Counted from the first letter of the stretch, positions 31,587 to 40,640 are shown. The stretch is DNA of 64,000 nucleotides from Azospirillum formosense (GCF_040500525.1 NZ_CP159403.1:883001-947000), one strand, 5' to 3'. The notes: generated by a model from the sequence alone, not told the origin. A program made the numbers and translations.

Positions 31587-31621
31587 GGGCGACCGGGCGA
31601 CCCGGCCGCCCGCTTTTTTTT
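31587..31621 (+). terminator. Intrinsic terminator after the sigma/anti-sigma pair
   Basis: Stem GGGCGACCGGG (31587-31597) with CCCGGCCGCCC (31601-31611), one mismatch, 3-nt loop, then a run of eight T (31614-31621). Confidence 0.9.
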
Positions 31622-31805
31622 GTGAGGCCCCCGGCGTCGTCGCCGCTGTGGCGGGTTCTCCCGCTTTTCCAGGCGGCTTCCCCCTTCGGATCAACGCTTG
31701 CCCCTTTTACAGACCGGCGGCTTTTCCCATAAACAGGAGCCGCGAAAACGGAAGCTGGGCCATGGGCGCCCGGACCGGCGGGAACGAAGAGGATGAACAG
31801 CGTCC

Positions 31806-33290
31806 ATGGCGCGCGGCAGGCCGGCACCGAACATCATTCTGGGTCCCGTCCTTTATTTCCGGGGAGAGCAAGGCGACCGCTGGTGGCTGTCGGCCCTCTT
31901 CGTGCTGGAGGGCGACGCCGAACCCTACGATCTGCGGGTGGACGGCGTGACGCTGCCCGTTCCGCCCCGTCACCTCGCGCAATGGCGCAACCGGCACGTC
32001 TGGCGGTTCGACTTCGCCATTCCGCGCGGCGCCCGCGATGCCGAGGCCGCCTATGGCTTCACCGATGGCGCGTCGCCGGGGCAAAACTGGGCGGTGACCG
32101 TGCCGGGTCGCGCCTCGCCGCCGCGGATCGCCTACGTCTCGTGCAACGGGGCGGAGGACGAGGACAAGATCGCCGGGCTGAACGCGCCGCGCAACGCCTT
32201 GTGGGGCGACCTGCGGCGGCGCCATGAAAGCGAACGCTTCCATCTCCTGCTGCAGGGCGGTGATCAGCTCTACGCCGACGCGGTGTGGCGCCAGCCGCCT
32301 CTGCTCAGCGCCTGGAAGACGCGGACCGACGACGCCCGACTGGAGGAGCCCTTCACCCCCGCGATGGCGGAGGAGGCGGCGGACTTCTACTTCGACCTTT
32401 ATCTGCGGGTCTGGGGCCAGCCGGAAACGGCGGCGGTGACCGCCCGAATTCCGTCGGTGATGATGTGGGACGACCACGACATCTTCGACGGATGGGGCTC
32501 CCACCCCGACGAGGAGATGACGTCCCCAACCTGGCGCGGCGTCTACACCGCCGCCCGCCGCCATTTCTCGCTGTTCCAGCTCGCCGCCATGGAGGACGCC
32601 CAGCCGGAATGCGTGTGGGGCGCCGCGCTGAACTCCTTCAGCCAGGGGTTCCGGCTGGGCGACATCGGCATTCTGGCGCTGGACATGCGCAGCGACCGCA
32701 CGCCCCGCCGCGTCCTGTCGGACCGGGTCTGGGACGCCCTGCCGGAGTGGCTGGAACGCTTCAAGGGCTGCCGGCACCTGATCCTCATGTCCAGCGTCCC
32801 GCTGCTCTACCTCGACACCGGCGTGATGGAGCGGGCCGTCGGCCTGTCTCCCGTGCGCGTCGGGATCGAGGACGATCTGCGCGACCAGTGGCGCAGCCCG
32901 GCCCACATTGAGGAGTGGCTGCGCCTGCTCGGCCAGTTGGCCGAGTTCTCGCGGCGCACCGGGTGCCGGGTCACCTCCGTGTCGGGTGAAATCCACGCGG
33001 GCGCGCGGGCGGTGTTGCGCGGCGGCGGCGTGGAGATCTGGCAGCTCATCGCGTCGGGGGTCGTCCACCCCCCACCCGCCAAGGCGACGGCCTTCGCCCT
33101 GGAATGGCTGGCCGGCCGCAAGGAGACGCTGGACAACGGCTATGTGTTCGAAATGCCGGCTTTCCCCGAATCGGGCAAGCGGATCATCCGGCAGCGCAAC
33201 TGGCTGTCGCTGATCTTCGACGGCAAGGGGCAGATCCACGCCCGCTGGTCGGCCGAAGGCCAGCCGAACCGCTACACCCAGGTGATCTGA
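31806..33290 (+). CDS. PhoD-like metallophosphatase (cytoplasmic)
   Basis: 494 aa. The N-terminal beta domain (GPVLYFRGEQGDRWWLSALFV) is followed by the metallophosphatase domain with IAYVSCNG, LLLQGGDQLYADAVW, MMWDDHDIFDGWGSHPDEE and VTSVSGEIHAGARAVLRG, the metal-binding Asp, Asp/His and His positions of PhoD-family enzymes. There is no signal peptide or Tat motif, unlike secreted PhoD phosphodiesterases, so it should act inside the cell on an unknown phosphate ester. The ribosome site is poor (GAGG about 12 nt upstream). It is separated from neighbours and likely has its own promoter. Confidence 0.85.
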   Translation: MARGRPAPNIILGPVLYFRGEQGDRWWLSALFVLEGDAEPYDLRVDGVTLPVPPRHLAQWRNRHVWRFDFAIPRGARDAEAAYGFTDGASPGQNWAVTVPGRASPPRIAYVSCNGAEDEDKIAGLNAPRNALWGDLRRRHESERFHLLLQGGDQLYADAVWRQPPLLSAWKTRTDDARLEEPFTPAMAEEAADFYFDLYLRVWGQPETAAVTARIPSVMMWDDHDIFDGWGSHPDEEMTSPTWRGVYTAARRHFSLFQLAAMEDAQPECVWGAALNSFSQGFRLGDIGILALDMRSDRTPRRVLSDRVWDALPEWLERFKGCRHLILMSSVPLLYLDTGVMERAVGLSPVRVGIEDDLRDQWRSPAHIEEWLRLLGQLAEFSRRTGCRVTSVSGEIHAGARAVLRGGGVEIWQLIASGVVHPPPAKATAFALEWLAGRKETLDNGYVFEMPAFPESGKRIIRQRNWLSLIFDGKGQIHARWSAEGQPNRYTQVI

Positions 33291-33306
33291 CCGGAGCCGG
33301 GCCGGT

Positions 33307-33350
33307 TCACTCCGACTGGGCTCACTCCGACTGGGTTCACTCCGACTGGG
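33307..33350 (-). repeat. 15-bp tandem repeat, three copies, carrying the stop codon of the next gene
   Basis: The 14-bp core TCACTCCGACTGGG recurs at 33307, 33322 and 33337 (period 15). Read on the minus strand each unit encodes QSE-stop, so the gene's stop codon is triplicated in frame. Confidence 0.9.
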
Positions 33351-33735
33351 GCGACCGGCGGCGGTTGCGCAGGTTGAGCGCGTTGAGGAAGCTGGTGGCC
33401 TGCGCCGGCGTGGCCGGGCCGCCGGCACCCGGCGCCTTGGCCGAGGTCGCCAGGAAGCCGCCGACGCGGGCGCGCAGCTCCACCGAATCATGGGCGGCCT
33501 GATCGGCGTTCTCCGCCACCTGGCGGCGCACGTCGGCGTCGAGCGTGTTGAAGGCGCGGGTGGCGAATTCGAAGGCCGGCTGGGACTTGGTGGCGATCAC
33601 CTGCCGCAGCGCCTTGGAAACCAGAACCGTGTCCAGCCCGCCGGGGCCGTCCACCCCGTCCAGAACATCGGCCAGGATGCCGATGGCCTGCAGGGTCTGG
33701 TTGTCATCGAGCGAGATGGGCTCCAGGCCGTCCAT
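33337..33735 (-). CDS. Unknown small helical protein
   Basis: 132 aa, not recognised. It begins MDGLEPISLDDNQTLQAIGI and is predicted mostly helical, with an acidic first half and an Ala/Gly/Pro-rich linker (about 105-115) before a basic tail (LNLRNRRRSPQSE). No signal peptide, membrane segment or known catalytic motif. GGAAG lies about 8 nt before the ATG. The frame remains open far upstream by chance in this GC-rich DNA, antisense to nothing and overlapping the EamA gene in another frame, so the short start is preferred. High GC at third positions supports it being coding. Confidence 0.7.
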   Translation of the reverse strand: MDGLEPISLDDNQTLQAIGILADVLDGVDGPGGLDTVLVSKALRQVIATKSQPAFEFATRAFNTLDADVRRQVAENADQAAHDSVELRARVGGFLATSAKAPGAGGPATPAQATSFLNALNLRNRRRSPQSE

Positions 33736-33854
33736 GACACTCACTTCCGATGTGGTTTGCCGAAGCGTGGTTGAACCGGCGGGGACACCGCCGGATCTGT
33801 TGCCGGTGCGAGGAAGCATAGTCGGAGCGCACCGCCGAGGCAATGCGCACGGCA

Positions 33855-34796
33855 TCAGGCCCCACGCTTGGCGCCCCGGTTGGCGGCGCTGCGGTTGACG
33901 GCACTGCGGTTGACCAGGGCGACCCCGGCCACCGCCAGCGCCATGCCCGACAGGGCCAGCAGCCCCAGCCGCTCCCCGAACATCGCCCAGGCGATCACCG
34001 CCGTCACCGGCGGGACCAGATAGAACAGGCTCGCCACCCGCGCCGCAGCGCCGCGCCGGATCAGCACGAACAGCAGGAAGATCGCCCCCACCGACAGCAC
34101 GAAGCTGAGCCACAGCAGGGCGAAGACGAACTCGCCGGTCCAGTCGATGCGCATGGTCTCGAACAGCGGGGCCAGCACCGCCAGCACCGCCGCGGTGGCG
34201 GCGTATTGAATGGCCGCGCCGCTGCGCAGGTCCATCGCCGTGCCGTGGCGCTTCTGGTAGAGCGTGCCGAAGGTGATGCCCAGCAGGGCGGCCAGCGCTA
34301 GGCCGATGCCAAGCGCGTCCGTCGAGTCGAAATGGAGCTTCTCCCCCACGACCAGCCCCACTCCGGCCAGCCCCATCAGGAAGCCGACCCACTGCCGCCC
34401 GGTCACCCGCTCGCCCAGCAGAGGGCCGGAGAGAGCCGCGGTCAGCAGCGGCTGGATGCCGACGATCAGCGCGGTCACCCCCGCCGGCATGCCCTTGGCG
34501 ATGGCGCAGAACACCCCGGTCAGATAGACGCCGTGCACCAGCAAGCCGGCCAGCGCGATGCGCCCGGCCTCGGCCCAGCTTTTCGGCCAGGGGGCGCCGG
34601 TGACCAGGGCGACGACGCCGAGGATCACCGCGACCAGCCCCAACCGGACCAGCAGGAAGGTCAGCGGCTCCGCGTAGGGGAGTCCGTACTTCGCGCCGAT
34701 GAAGCCCGTGCTCCACAGCAGCACGAACACGCCCGGCATCAGGCCCACCCAGTCGGGCCGCCCGCCCGCGGCGGCGGTGGTCGCTTGCACGGTCAT
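33855..34796 (-). CDS. EamA/DMT family transporter
   Basis: 313 aa with ten predicted membrane helices in two EamA repeats (about 20-150 and 165-295). Recognisable parts: VFVLLWSTGFIGAKYGLPYAEP at the first helix, LLTAALSGPLLGERVTGRQW ending repeat one and VTAVIAWAMFGERLGLLALSGMALAVAGVAL ending repeat two, each with the family's GE-R motif. It exports small metabolites or amino acids; substrate unknown. The ATG at MTVQATTAAAGG was chosen, the upstream extension being Arg/Pro-rich shadow. The C-terminus carries a 15-bp tandem repeat (VNRSA-VNRSA-ANRGA). Confidence 0.88.
   Translation of the reverse strand: MTVQATTAAAGGRPDWVGLMPGVFVLLWSTGFIGAKYGLPYAEPLTFLLVRLGLVAVILGVVALVTGAPWPKSWAEAGRIALAGLLVHGVYLTGVFCAIAKGMPAGVTALIVGIQPLLTAALSGPLLGERVTGRQWVGFLMGLAGVGLVVGEKLHFDSTDALGIGLALAALLGITFGTLYQKRHGTAMDLRSGAAIQYAATAAVLAVLAPLFETMRIDWTGEFVFALLWLSFVLSVGAIFLLFVLIRRGAAARVASLFYLVPPVTAVIAWAMFGERLGLLALSGMALAVAGVALVNRSAVNRSAANRGAKRGA
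33870..33914 (-). repeat. 15-bp tandem repeat, three copies, at the 3' end of the EamA gene
   Basis: Units at 33870, 33885 and 33900; on the minus strand they read VNRSA, VNRSA, ANRGA. The two outer-proximal copies differ by one base, the third is diverged. Confidence 0.8.
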
Positions 34797-34812
34797 CGTC
34801 TCTCGTCGTCTC

Positions 34813-37461
34813 CTATCCCCGTGCCTGCGCGCTCTCGGCGGCGGGGGCCTCGACCGCCAGGGGCGTAACATCCGGGGCGGGCGCCGCAGCGCCGGACGGG
34901 TCCGGCCTGGGCGCTTCCACCTCACGCGCGTCCGCCGCCGGCGTCGCACCCTCCTGAACGGCCTCGGCCGGCTTCGGCGGCGGGTTGCGCCGCGCCTCGG
35001 CCACCGACTGGAGATGGGCGCGCAGGCTTGCGTCCTTCTTCACCAGCCGATGGAAGTCTCTCACATCCAGGACCAGCAGTTGGCAATAGCCCATCGCACG
35101 CACATCGGCGTTGCGCCTTTGGCGGGTCAGCAGGGCCATCTCGCCGAACACCTCCCCGGTGCCGAGCTGGACCGGCTCGTCCAGCCCCGGAACCAGCACC
35201 TCCACGGCGCCGGACGCGATGAAGAACATCGCGTCGCCGCGCTCGCCGCGCCGGACGATGGTTTCCCCCGGGAGGACCAGCCGCGGCTTCAGCAGGGTGG
35301 CAATTCCGCGCAGGCGGTCGCCCTCCAGCCCCTCGAACAGCGGCACCCGCCCGACGAGGTCCATCAGATCCAGCCGCAGATCGAGCTTCGGCAGGGCGTC
35401 GAGCGCGCGGCGGCGGTCGTCGAGATCGCGCTGCAGGTCGCTCAGGATCTCCTGGCTGATGATCGACTCGGCGAAGAGGGCCCGGTAGTCGGCCTCCTCC
35501 AGCCGCAGGGCGGCGCGGTTGACGTACCGGCTCTGCAGGAGCAGCGCATAGTCGGGATATTGCAGCTTCAGCGCCGCCAACGCCTGCTCGACCATGGCGA
35601 GGCGCACCGTCAGGATGCCTTCCAGCTCGCAGGCGACGTCGGTGCCCAGCACCTGCCCGACCTTGTCGTTGATGAACTCCAGCAGCTCGCGCTGCACGGT
35701 GCGCACCCCCAGAAGGATCTCGAACCGGAAGGCGAGCCGGCGGGCCAGCGGCGCGTGGATGCCCAGCCGGCGGTGCAGCAGGCTGGCGACCCGCATCCAG
35801 GGCGTGAAGGAGATGAAGGGTTCCTCGAAGGCGCGGTAACCGGCGCGGCCCTGGGCCTTCACCGCGTCGAGCAAGCGCCCGGTCCGGCGGTTCAGCAGCT
35901 CCGCAACCCCGCGCGACAGGATGCCCTCGCGGAAATGCTCGTAATACAGCTCCTCCTCGCGGTTCACCAGGATGACGAGGCCGATGGTCACGCGGTCCTC
36001 GTTGTTCAGCGGCGCTTCGGTCGACTGCTCCCGGAGGATGGCGTCGAGCCGGTCGCTGTATTGGGAGACGGTGGAGCCGACGGCCTGCTCGTCGACCTCG
36101 TAGCGGTGGGCCAGCCCCTCCACCCGCTCGCGCACCCCGGCCAGGGACAGGGCGAGCGCGCGGTTGCGCATGGCGTGCTCGACCGGCGACAGCTTGTTGA
36201 GGCCGAGCAGGTTGATGACGGCGCGCAGCGTCGTGCCGTTGATGAACAGCGTGTAGAAGACGAAGCCGGTGACCAGGACGGCGACGAAGCCCTGCACCCG
36301 GTCGGGCACGCGCCCGTTCTCGGTAACGGCCAGCGCCAGCGTCAGCGACACCGCGCCGCGCAGGCCGCCCCACAGCATCACCGCCTTGTAGGCGTGGCTG
36401 ACCCGCTGGGCCAGTCCGGCGCCGGACAGCAGCGGCAGCAGGCCGAACAGCACCAGCGCGCGGGACAGCGTCGCCGCCCCGACCACGACCAGCACCAGCC
36501 CGACGTCGCTCCAACCGATGCCGCCCAGCAGGCGCGGCACCAACAGCGCCGTCATCAGGAAGATCAACGAGTTGGCCCAGAAACCGAGCTGTTTCCAGAC
36601 ATGCTCCAGAGCCCCCCAGGTGGCCGGCGAGATGCGCGTGCGTCCCACCGACCCGACGACCAGCGCCGCCGTGACCACCGCCACGACGCCCGAGGCGCCG
36701 ACGTAATGCTCCGCCAGCACGTAGCTGAGATAGGCGAGCGCCACGGTCAGCGTGATCTCGGCCATCGGCTGGTCGCGCACCGGCTCCACGATCATGCAGA
36801 CCACGCGCCCGCAGACATAACCGGTGGCCACGCCGCCCGCGAAGTCGCGCAGGAACTCCATCGCCGCTTCGGTCGCCCCGCCATGGGCGTTGCGGGTCAG
36901 CATGCCGAGCAGCAACGTGAACAGGGCGATGGCCGCGGCGTCGTTCAGCAGGCTCTCACCCTCGACCAGCATGGTCAGGCGGCGCGGCGCGCCCAGGTCG
37001 CGGAAGATGCTGACGACCGCCGCCGGATCGGTGGTGGCGACGATCGCCCCCAGCAGCAGGCAGGCGATCAGCCCCATGGAGGTGAAGAGGGTCAGCGCGT
37101 AGCCGACGGCGAAGGTGCAGACGAACACCGCCACCACGGCCATCAGCAGGATCGGCCAGACGTCGTCGAACAGCCGCCGCACGTCCACCGCCAGCGCCGT
37201 TTCGAACAGCAGCACCGGCAGGAAGATGTAGATCAGCACCTCGGACGAGATGTCCATCTCGGCCAGGGAATTCAGGAAGTCATGGAAGGGGCCGGTGCCG
37301 CCTTGGCCGGCGAAGGTCTGGATCACCAGCCCCAGAGCCACGCCCACGGCGGCCAGAAGCACCGTGTAGGGCACCCGCAGCCGGGCCGCCAGTGGCGGAA
37401 GCAGGCTGACCAGCGCCAGAAGGCCGGATACCGCGAGGACGTAGATGACGATGACGTGCAT
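34813..37461 (-). CDS. CPA1-type Na+/H+ antiporter with cytoplasmic cyclic-nucleotide-binding domain
   Basis: 882 aa. Residues about 1-400 hold 12-13 membrane helices with the CPA1 motifs IVATTDPAAVVSIFRDLG and VEGESLLNDAAAIALF (the ion-binding Asp). A long helical cytoplasmic region (about 420-700) leads to a cAMP-type cyclic-nucleotide-binding domain (about 715-830: LVLPGETIVRRGERGDAMFFI, GTGEVFGEMALLTRQRRNADV). The tail is Ala/Pro-rich. The architecture resembles plant SOS1 and sperm NHE antiporters. It exchanges Na+ for H+ across the inner membrane; the domain suggests nucleotide-gated activity. It is 16 bp downstream of nothing coding on its strand; the EamA gene follows 16 bp later, perhaps in one transcript. 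Confidence 0.9.
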   Translation of the reverse strand: MHVIVIYVLAVSGLLALVSLLPPLAARLRVPYTVLLAAVGVALGLVIQTFAGQGGTGPFHDFLNSLAEMDISSEVLIYIFLPVLLFETALAVDVRRLFDDVWPILLMAVVAVFVCTFAVGYALTLFTSMGLIACLLLGAIVATTDPAAVVSIFRDLGAPRRLTMLVEGESLLNDAAAIALFTLLLGMLTRNAHGGATEAAMEFLRDFAGGVATGYVCGRVVCMIVEPVRDQPMAEITLTVALAYLSYVLAEHYVGASGVVAVVTAALVVGSVGRTRISPATWGALEHVWKQLGFWANSLIFLMTALLVPRLLGGIGWSDVGLVLVVVGAATLSRALVLFGLLPLLSGAGLAQRVSHAYKAVMLWGGLRGAVSLTLALAVTENGRVPDRVQGFVAVLVTGFVFYTLFINGTTLRAVINLLGLNKLSPVEHAMRNRALALSLAGVRERVEGLAHRYEVDEQAVGSTVSQYSDRLDAILREQSTEAPLNNEDRVTIGLVILVNREEELYYEHFREGILSRGVAELLNRRTGRLLDAVKAQGRAGYRAFEEPFISFTPWMRVASLLHRRLGIHAPLARRLAFRFEILLGVRTVQRELLEFINDKVGQVLGTDVACELEGILTVRLAMVEQALAALKLQYPDYALLLQSRYVNRAALRLEEADYRALFAESIISQEILSDLQRDLDDRRRALDALPKLDLRLDLMDLVGRVPLFEGLEGDRLRGIATLLKPRLVLPGETIVRRGERGDAMFFIASGAVEVLVPGLDEPVQLGTGEVFGEMALLTRQRRNADVRAMGYCQLLVLDVRDFHRLVKKDASLRAHLQSVAEARRNPPPKPAEAVQEGATPAADAREVEAPRPDPSGAAAPAPDVTPLAVEAPAAESAQARG

Positions 37462-37617
37462 GGGGCTGCCTTGCCCTTGGGGGGTCGCGGCGCACGGTAT
37501 CGCCCGATCGGGACGGTAGCAAGGTCAGGATAAGGGACAAAGCTGTTCCGTACGTGTGACCGGACGTACGGTCCGGCCACACCTGTGCGGAAGAGAACGT
37601 ACAGCGGTCGCGCCCCG

Positions 37618-39171
37618 TCAGGCCACCGCCAGGGTCACCGTCATGCGGAACCCGCCGGTGGAGCGGTTCTCAGCCCGGACCTTGCCGCCGAAGGCCTCGA
37701 TGTTCCGCCGCACGATCCACAGGCCGATTCCGAAATGGGTCGCCTCGGCCTGGTTCTGGGCCGCCGCGTCCTTCGGCATGCCCCGCCCCGGCTCGCGCTG
37801 GGAGAAGTAGCGTTCGAAGATGCGCGGCAGGTTCGCCGGATCGACGCCGGGCCCCTCGTCCTCGACCACCAGCTCCGCCCAGGCGCCGTTGCGCGACAGG
37901 CGCACGCTGACGGTGCCGTCGGGCGGCGAGAAGCTGACGGCGTTCTCCACCAGATTCTCGATGACGGTTTCCAAGATGTCCTCGCTGGCCCGGACGACCA
38001 CCCCGGACTCGATGCGCGAACGCATGTGGAGCTGCCGTTCGGCGAGCAGGCTGGTGTAGCCGCCGGCCATGCGCTCGACCAGATCGGACAGGTCCACGCG
38101 GCGGCGCGGCGGAACCAGCAGGTCGGCGGCGGCCTCGTCCATGCGCCGCCCGAACGAGACCAGGCCGTCGAGCTTGTCCACCGACTTCTCGATCATGGTC
38201 AGGGCGCGCTGGCTGCGGTTGTCCTCGGCGGACAGGGAACGGCGCAGCGGCTCCACCGACTGGCGGATGACCGCGATGGGCGTCTTGTAGGCGTGGGCGT
38301 TGTCCTCCGCCGCACGGCGCAGCGACCGCGCGCTCTCGCGCAGGGTGTCGACCAGCCGGTCGAAGTCCTCGGCCACCCCCGACAGCTCCGGCACGGTGTT
38401 GCGGTTGGTGAAGGACCCCTGCCCGCCCTCGCCGATGCCGCCCGACACGATGTCGCGCGCCAGATCGCCGAAGCGGTGCAGGTTGCGCCACACCCCCAGC
38501 AGGACGGCCATGACCAGCGCCGCCATGACGATGTAGATCATCGCCGCGGCCTGAACGACCGGCGTGCTCCAGTAGGGCCGCCCCAGGGAGGATTCCAGAT
38601 AGCCGCCGGCGGTGTGGCTGGTGACGAGCGCCCAGCAGCCGAAGGCGGTGTTGACCGGCGTGACCGAGGTCAGAATTTCATAGCCGCCGGAGGAACGCGG
38701 CAGGCGCAGCGCCAGCGGCTCGTTCCCGGCGCAGGAGGCGCCCAACCGGTCCAGCACCCCCTGTTCGAGGAGCTGGTGCCGCTCGGCGTCCAGATCGTCG
38801 GTGGGCACCGACGGGGCGGCGGCGACGTAGTAGAAGCCGTCGCTGCCCATCAGGTTGTTGCCGGCCAGCGCGCGCGGCCGGACCAGCAGCTTCAGCCGGG
38901 TGTTCCCGTCCGCGAAGCGGCGCAGGATGGGGCCGAGCTGCGGCAAGGCCGCGCGGTTGGCGCGGGACAGGTCCGGCTCCAACGCGCGGGCGATCAGCTC
39001 GCCCTGCCGCTGCGCGCTTTGCAGCAGCAGGGTCTGCGTCGTGGTGTCGGCGCGCTGGAACTGATCATAGATCAGCACCGGGACCGCCAGGAAGACGATG
39101 GTCAGCAGCGCCAGCCGGCTGGCCAGCGAGTGCCACAACCACCGCAACCGGCCGCCGGGGAAACCCGCCAT
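37618..39171 (-). CDS. Two-component sensor histidine kinase
   Basis: 517 aa. Membrane helix about 18-36, a periplasmic sensor region of about 150 residues containing two Cys, second membrane helix about 205-228, HAMP-like linker, HisKA with phospho-His in EDNAHAYKTPIAVIRQ, then HATPase with VIENLVENAVSFSPP (N-box), VEDEGPGVDP and FGIGLWIVRRNIEAFGG. The start at 39171 is backed by GGGAGG 7 nt upstream; an ATG at 39249 overlapping the regulator gene has no such site. It is the third gene of the lipoprotein-regulator-kinase operon and should phosphorylate the OmpR-type regulator encoded 58 bp upstream. Signal unknown, probably envelope-related. Confidence 0.9.
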   Translation of the reverse strand: MAGFPGGRLRWLWHSLASRLALLTIVFLAVPVLIYDQFQRADTTTQTLLLQSAQRQGELIARALEPDLSRANRAALPQLGPILRRFADGNTRLKLLVRPRALAGNNLMGSDGFYYVAAAPSVPTDDLDAERHQLLEQGVLDRLGASCAGNEPLALRLPRSSGGYEILTSVTPVNTAFGCWALVTSHTAGGYLESSLGRPYWSTPVVQAAAMIYIVMAALVMAVLLGVWRNLHRFGDLARDIVSGGIGEGGQGSFTNRNTVPELSGVAEDFDRLVDTLRESARSLRRAAEDNAHAYKTPIAVIRQSVEPLRRSLSAEDNRSQRALTMIEKSVDKLDGLVSFGRRMDEAAADLLVPPRRRVDLSDLVERMAGGYTSLLAERQLHMRSRIESGVVVRASEDILETVIENLVENAVSFSPPDGTVSVRLSRNGAWAELVVEDEGPGVDPANLPRIFERYFSQREPGRGMPKDAAAQNQAEATHFGIGLWIVRRNIEAFGGKVRAENRSTGGFRMTVTLAVA

Positions 39172-39229
39172 GGAGAAGCCTCCCTTGGTGAGTTCCGCCC
39201 CGTCCCGCACCCCGTCAGGCCCGCGGGCC

Positions 39230-40030
39230 TCAATCGGCAGCAGCGCCATCGGCCATCACATCCGCGTCGTCGTCGCGCGTGCGGCCCGTGCCACCGGTGC
39301 CGTTGCCCCAGCGGTAGCCAAAGCCCGGATAGTTCTCAATGCAGTCGAACTCGGCATCCACCACGCGGAACTTCTGGCGAATGCGCTTGATGAAGGCACG
39401 GACGTTGGCGCGGTAGCCCGACGGGCCGTAGCCGGCCAGGAAGCCCTTGCCATGCACGAGGTCGTAGATCTCGCGGTAGGACACATCCTCTTCCGGACGG
39501 GTCGCCATCAGCTTGACGATGTTGAACTCGGTCAGCGTCAGGTCGATGCGCTTGCCGTTCCACAGGGCGCGGCTGTTGTCCAGGCGCAGGTCGAGATTGC
39601 CCAGCGCGTAGACGGATTCCTTCGGCCCCTCGGCCTCTTCCGGCGTGCCCTTGGAGCCGTCCACGATGAGGCGCATGCGCTTCAGCAGGATCGACAGGCT
39701 GCGCGACTTCTCGACGAAGTCGAGCGCGCCGCCGGCCAGGGCGGCCTCTTCGTAGATCTGGTCCGACAGCACGGTGAGGAAGATCACCGGCAGGTCGATG
39801 CCGCGGGAGCGCATCTGGCGCAGGACGTCGATGCCGTCCATCTTCGGCATGCGCCAGTCCAGCAGGACGATGTCCACCGAACCGCCCTCGGCGAAGAAGT
39901 CGAGCGCGGGTTCGCCACGGTCGAAGGTGATGACCTCATACCCCTCGTCGGCGAGGTTGAGGCTGAGGGATTCGCGGAACAGGTCGTCGTCGTCGACCAG
40001 CGCCACGCGGGCGACGGCGGCCTCAGTCAT
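39230..40030 (-). CDS. OmpR-family response regulator
   Basis: 266 aa. Receiver domain about 1-120 with acidic cluster VDDDD (12-16), phospho-Asp58 (VLLDWRMPKMDG), FLTVLSD and the Lys in FVEKSRS (normally followed by Pro, here Ser). Winged-helix DNA-binding domain about 150-245: LTLTEFNIVKLMATRPEED, then YRANVRAFIKRIRQKFR and NYPGFGYRW. The receiver resembles ChvI-type regulators. It starts inside the end of the lipoprotein gene (8-bp overlap), so the three genes are coupled. Acidic, Gly-rich tail. It probably regulates envelope or exopolysaccharide functions (weak inference from ChvI similarity). Confidence 0.9.
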   Translation of the reverse strand: MTEAAVARVALVDDDDLFRESLSLNLADEGYEVITFDRGEPALDFFAEGGSVDIVLLDWRMPKMDGIDVLRQMRSRGIDLPVIFLTVLSDQIYEEAALAGGALDFVEKSRSLSILLKRMRLIVDGSKGTPEEAEGPKESVYALGNLDLRLDNSRALWNGKRIDLTLTEFNIVKLMATRPEEDVSYREIYDLVHGKGFLAGYGPSGYRANVRAFIKRIRQKFRVVDAEFDCIENYPGFGYRWGNGTGGTGRTRDDDADVMADGAAAD

Positions 40031-40640
40031 TGCGGACATCCCAGCCTTGGGCAAGGAGTTGAGCGAAGCATCGTTTATCGACATCTGGGACATTTTCGCT
40101 GCTCTTCATATCGTAGGAAAGGGCACGGAAGTCCTGGGAGGACGTCATGTCCATGAAGAAGAAGACTTTGAGCGAGCAATCGCCCTTAGCGTAATGCCAC
40201 ACCTTTGCAGGTGGCGCCTCTTCCGTTGCGGCAGGGGTGCCCAGGAGACGCCGGGTCTGGACTTGGTCCAGGCCGACGAGCGTTTCGGGGGACAGGGTGA
40301 CGGGCGGGCTGGCGCCGCCGTACGGTACGGGGGGCAGCCCCGCCACCTCTGTCCCAGCCATGGCGATGACCTCGGCGGCGGGACCGGTCCCCGGACCGTT
40401 CACCGCCGGCGTGGCCGCCTGATCCTTGCCCGCGGCTTTGACGCGCGGAGGAGCAGGCTTCGTCTTCGGCACCGGAACGGCCATGGCGGTCGGTCCGGCG
40501 GTCTGCGTCTCGGGAGGAACCGTGGTGCCGGGGCACCCGGCCAGCAGAAGAACCGCCAGCACAAGGCCCGCCTTCCGCCGCCGGCACCCCACTCCGGCAT
40601 TGGTTCCAGCCACTTCGCATATGGTACCCGTCATCGTCAT
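40023..40640 (-). CDS. BamE/SmpA-like lipoprotein coupled to a two-component system
   Basis: 205 aa. An N-terminal hydrophobic segment ends in lipobox LLLAGC (Cys36 with the chosen ATG). A Pro/Ala/Lys-rich linker follows, then a small C-terminal domain with the pattern LVGLDQVQTRRLLGTP and KVWHYAKGDCSLKVFFF, reminiscent of the BamE/SmpA fold (G-x-v-x-x-LG-x-P then W-x-Y). The n-region is long, so a GTG at 40592 may be the true start. The stop overlaps the regulator start by 8 bp, suggesting the lipoprotein is the envelope input or accessory sensor of that system (inference). Confidence 0.78.
   Translation of the reverse strand: MTMTGTICEVAGTNAGVGCRRRKAGLVLAVLLLAGCPGTTVPPETQTAGPTAMAVPVPKTKPAPPRVKAAGKDQAATPAVNGPGTGPAAEVIAMAGTEVAGLPPVPYGGASPPVTLSPETLVGLDQVQTRRLLGTPAATEEAPPAKVWHYAKGDCSLKVFFFMDMTSSQDFRALSYDMKSSENVPDVDKRCFAQLLAQGWDVRND

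Noticed and set aside
34699..37533. 944-codon plus-strand frame opposite the Na+/H+ antiporter
   Set aside because: Low-complexity Gln/Arg/His shadow; the antiporter on the minus strand has all motifs.
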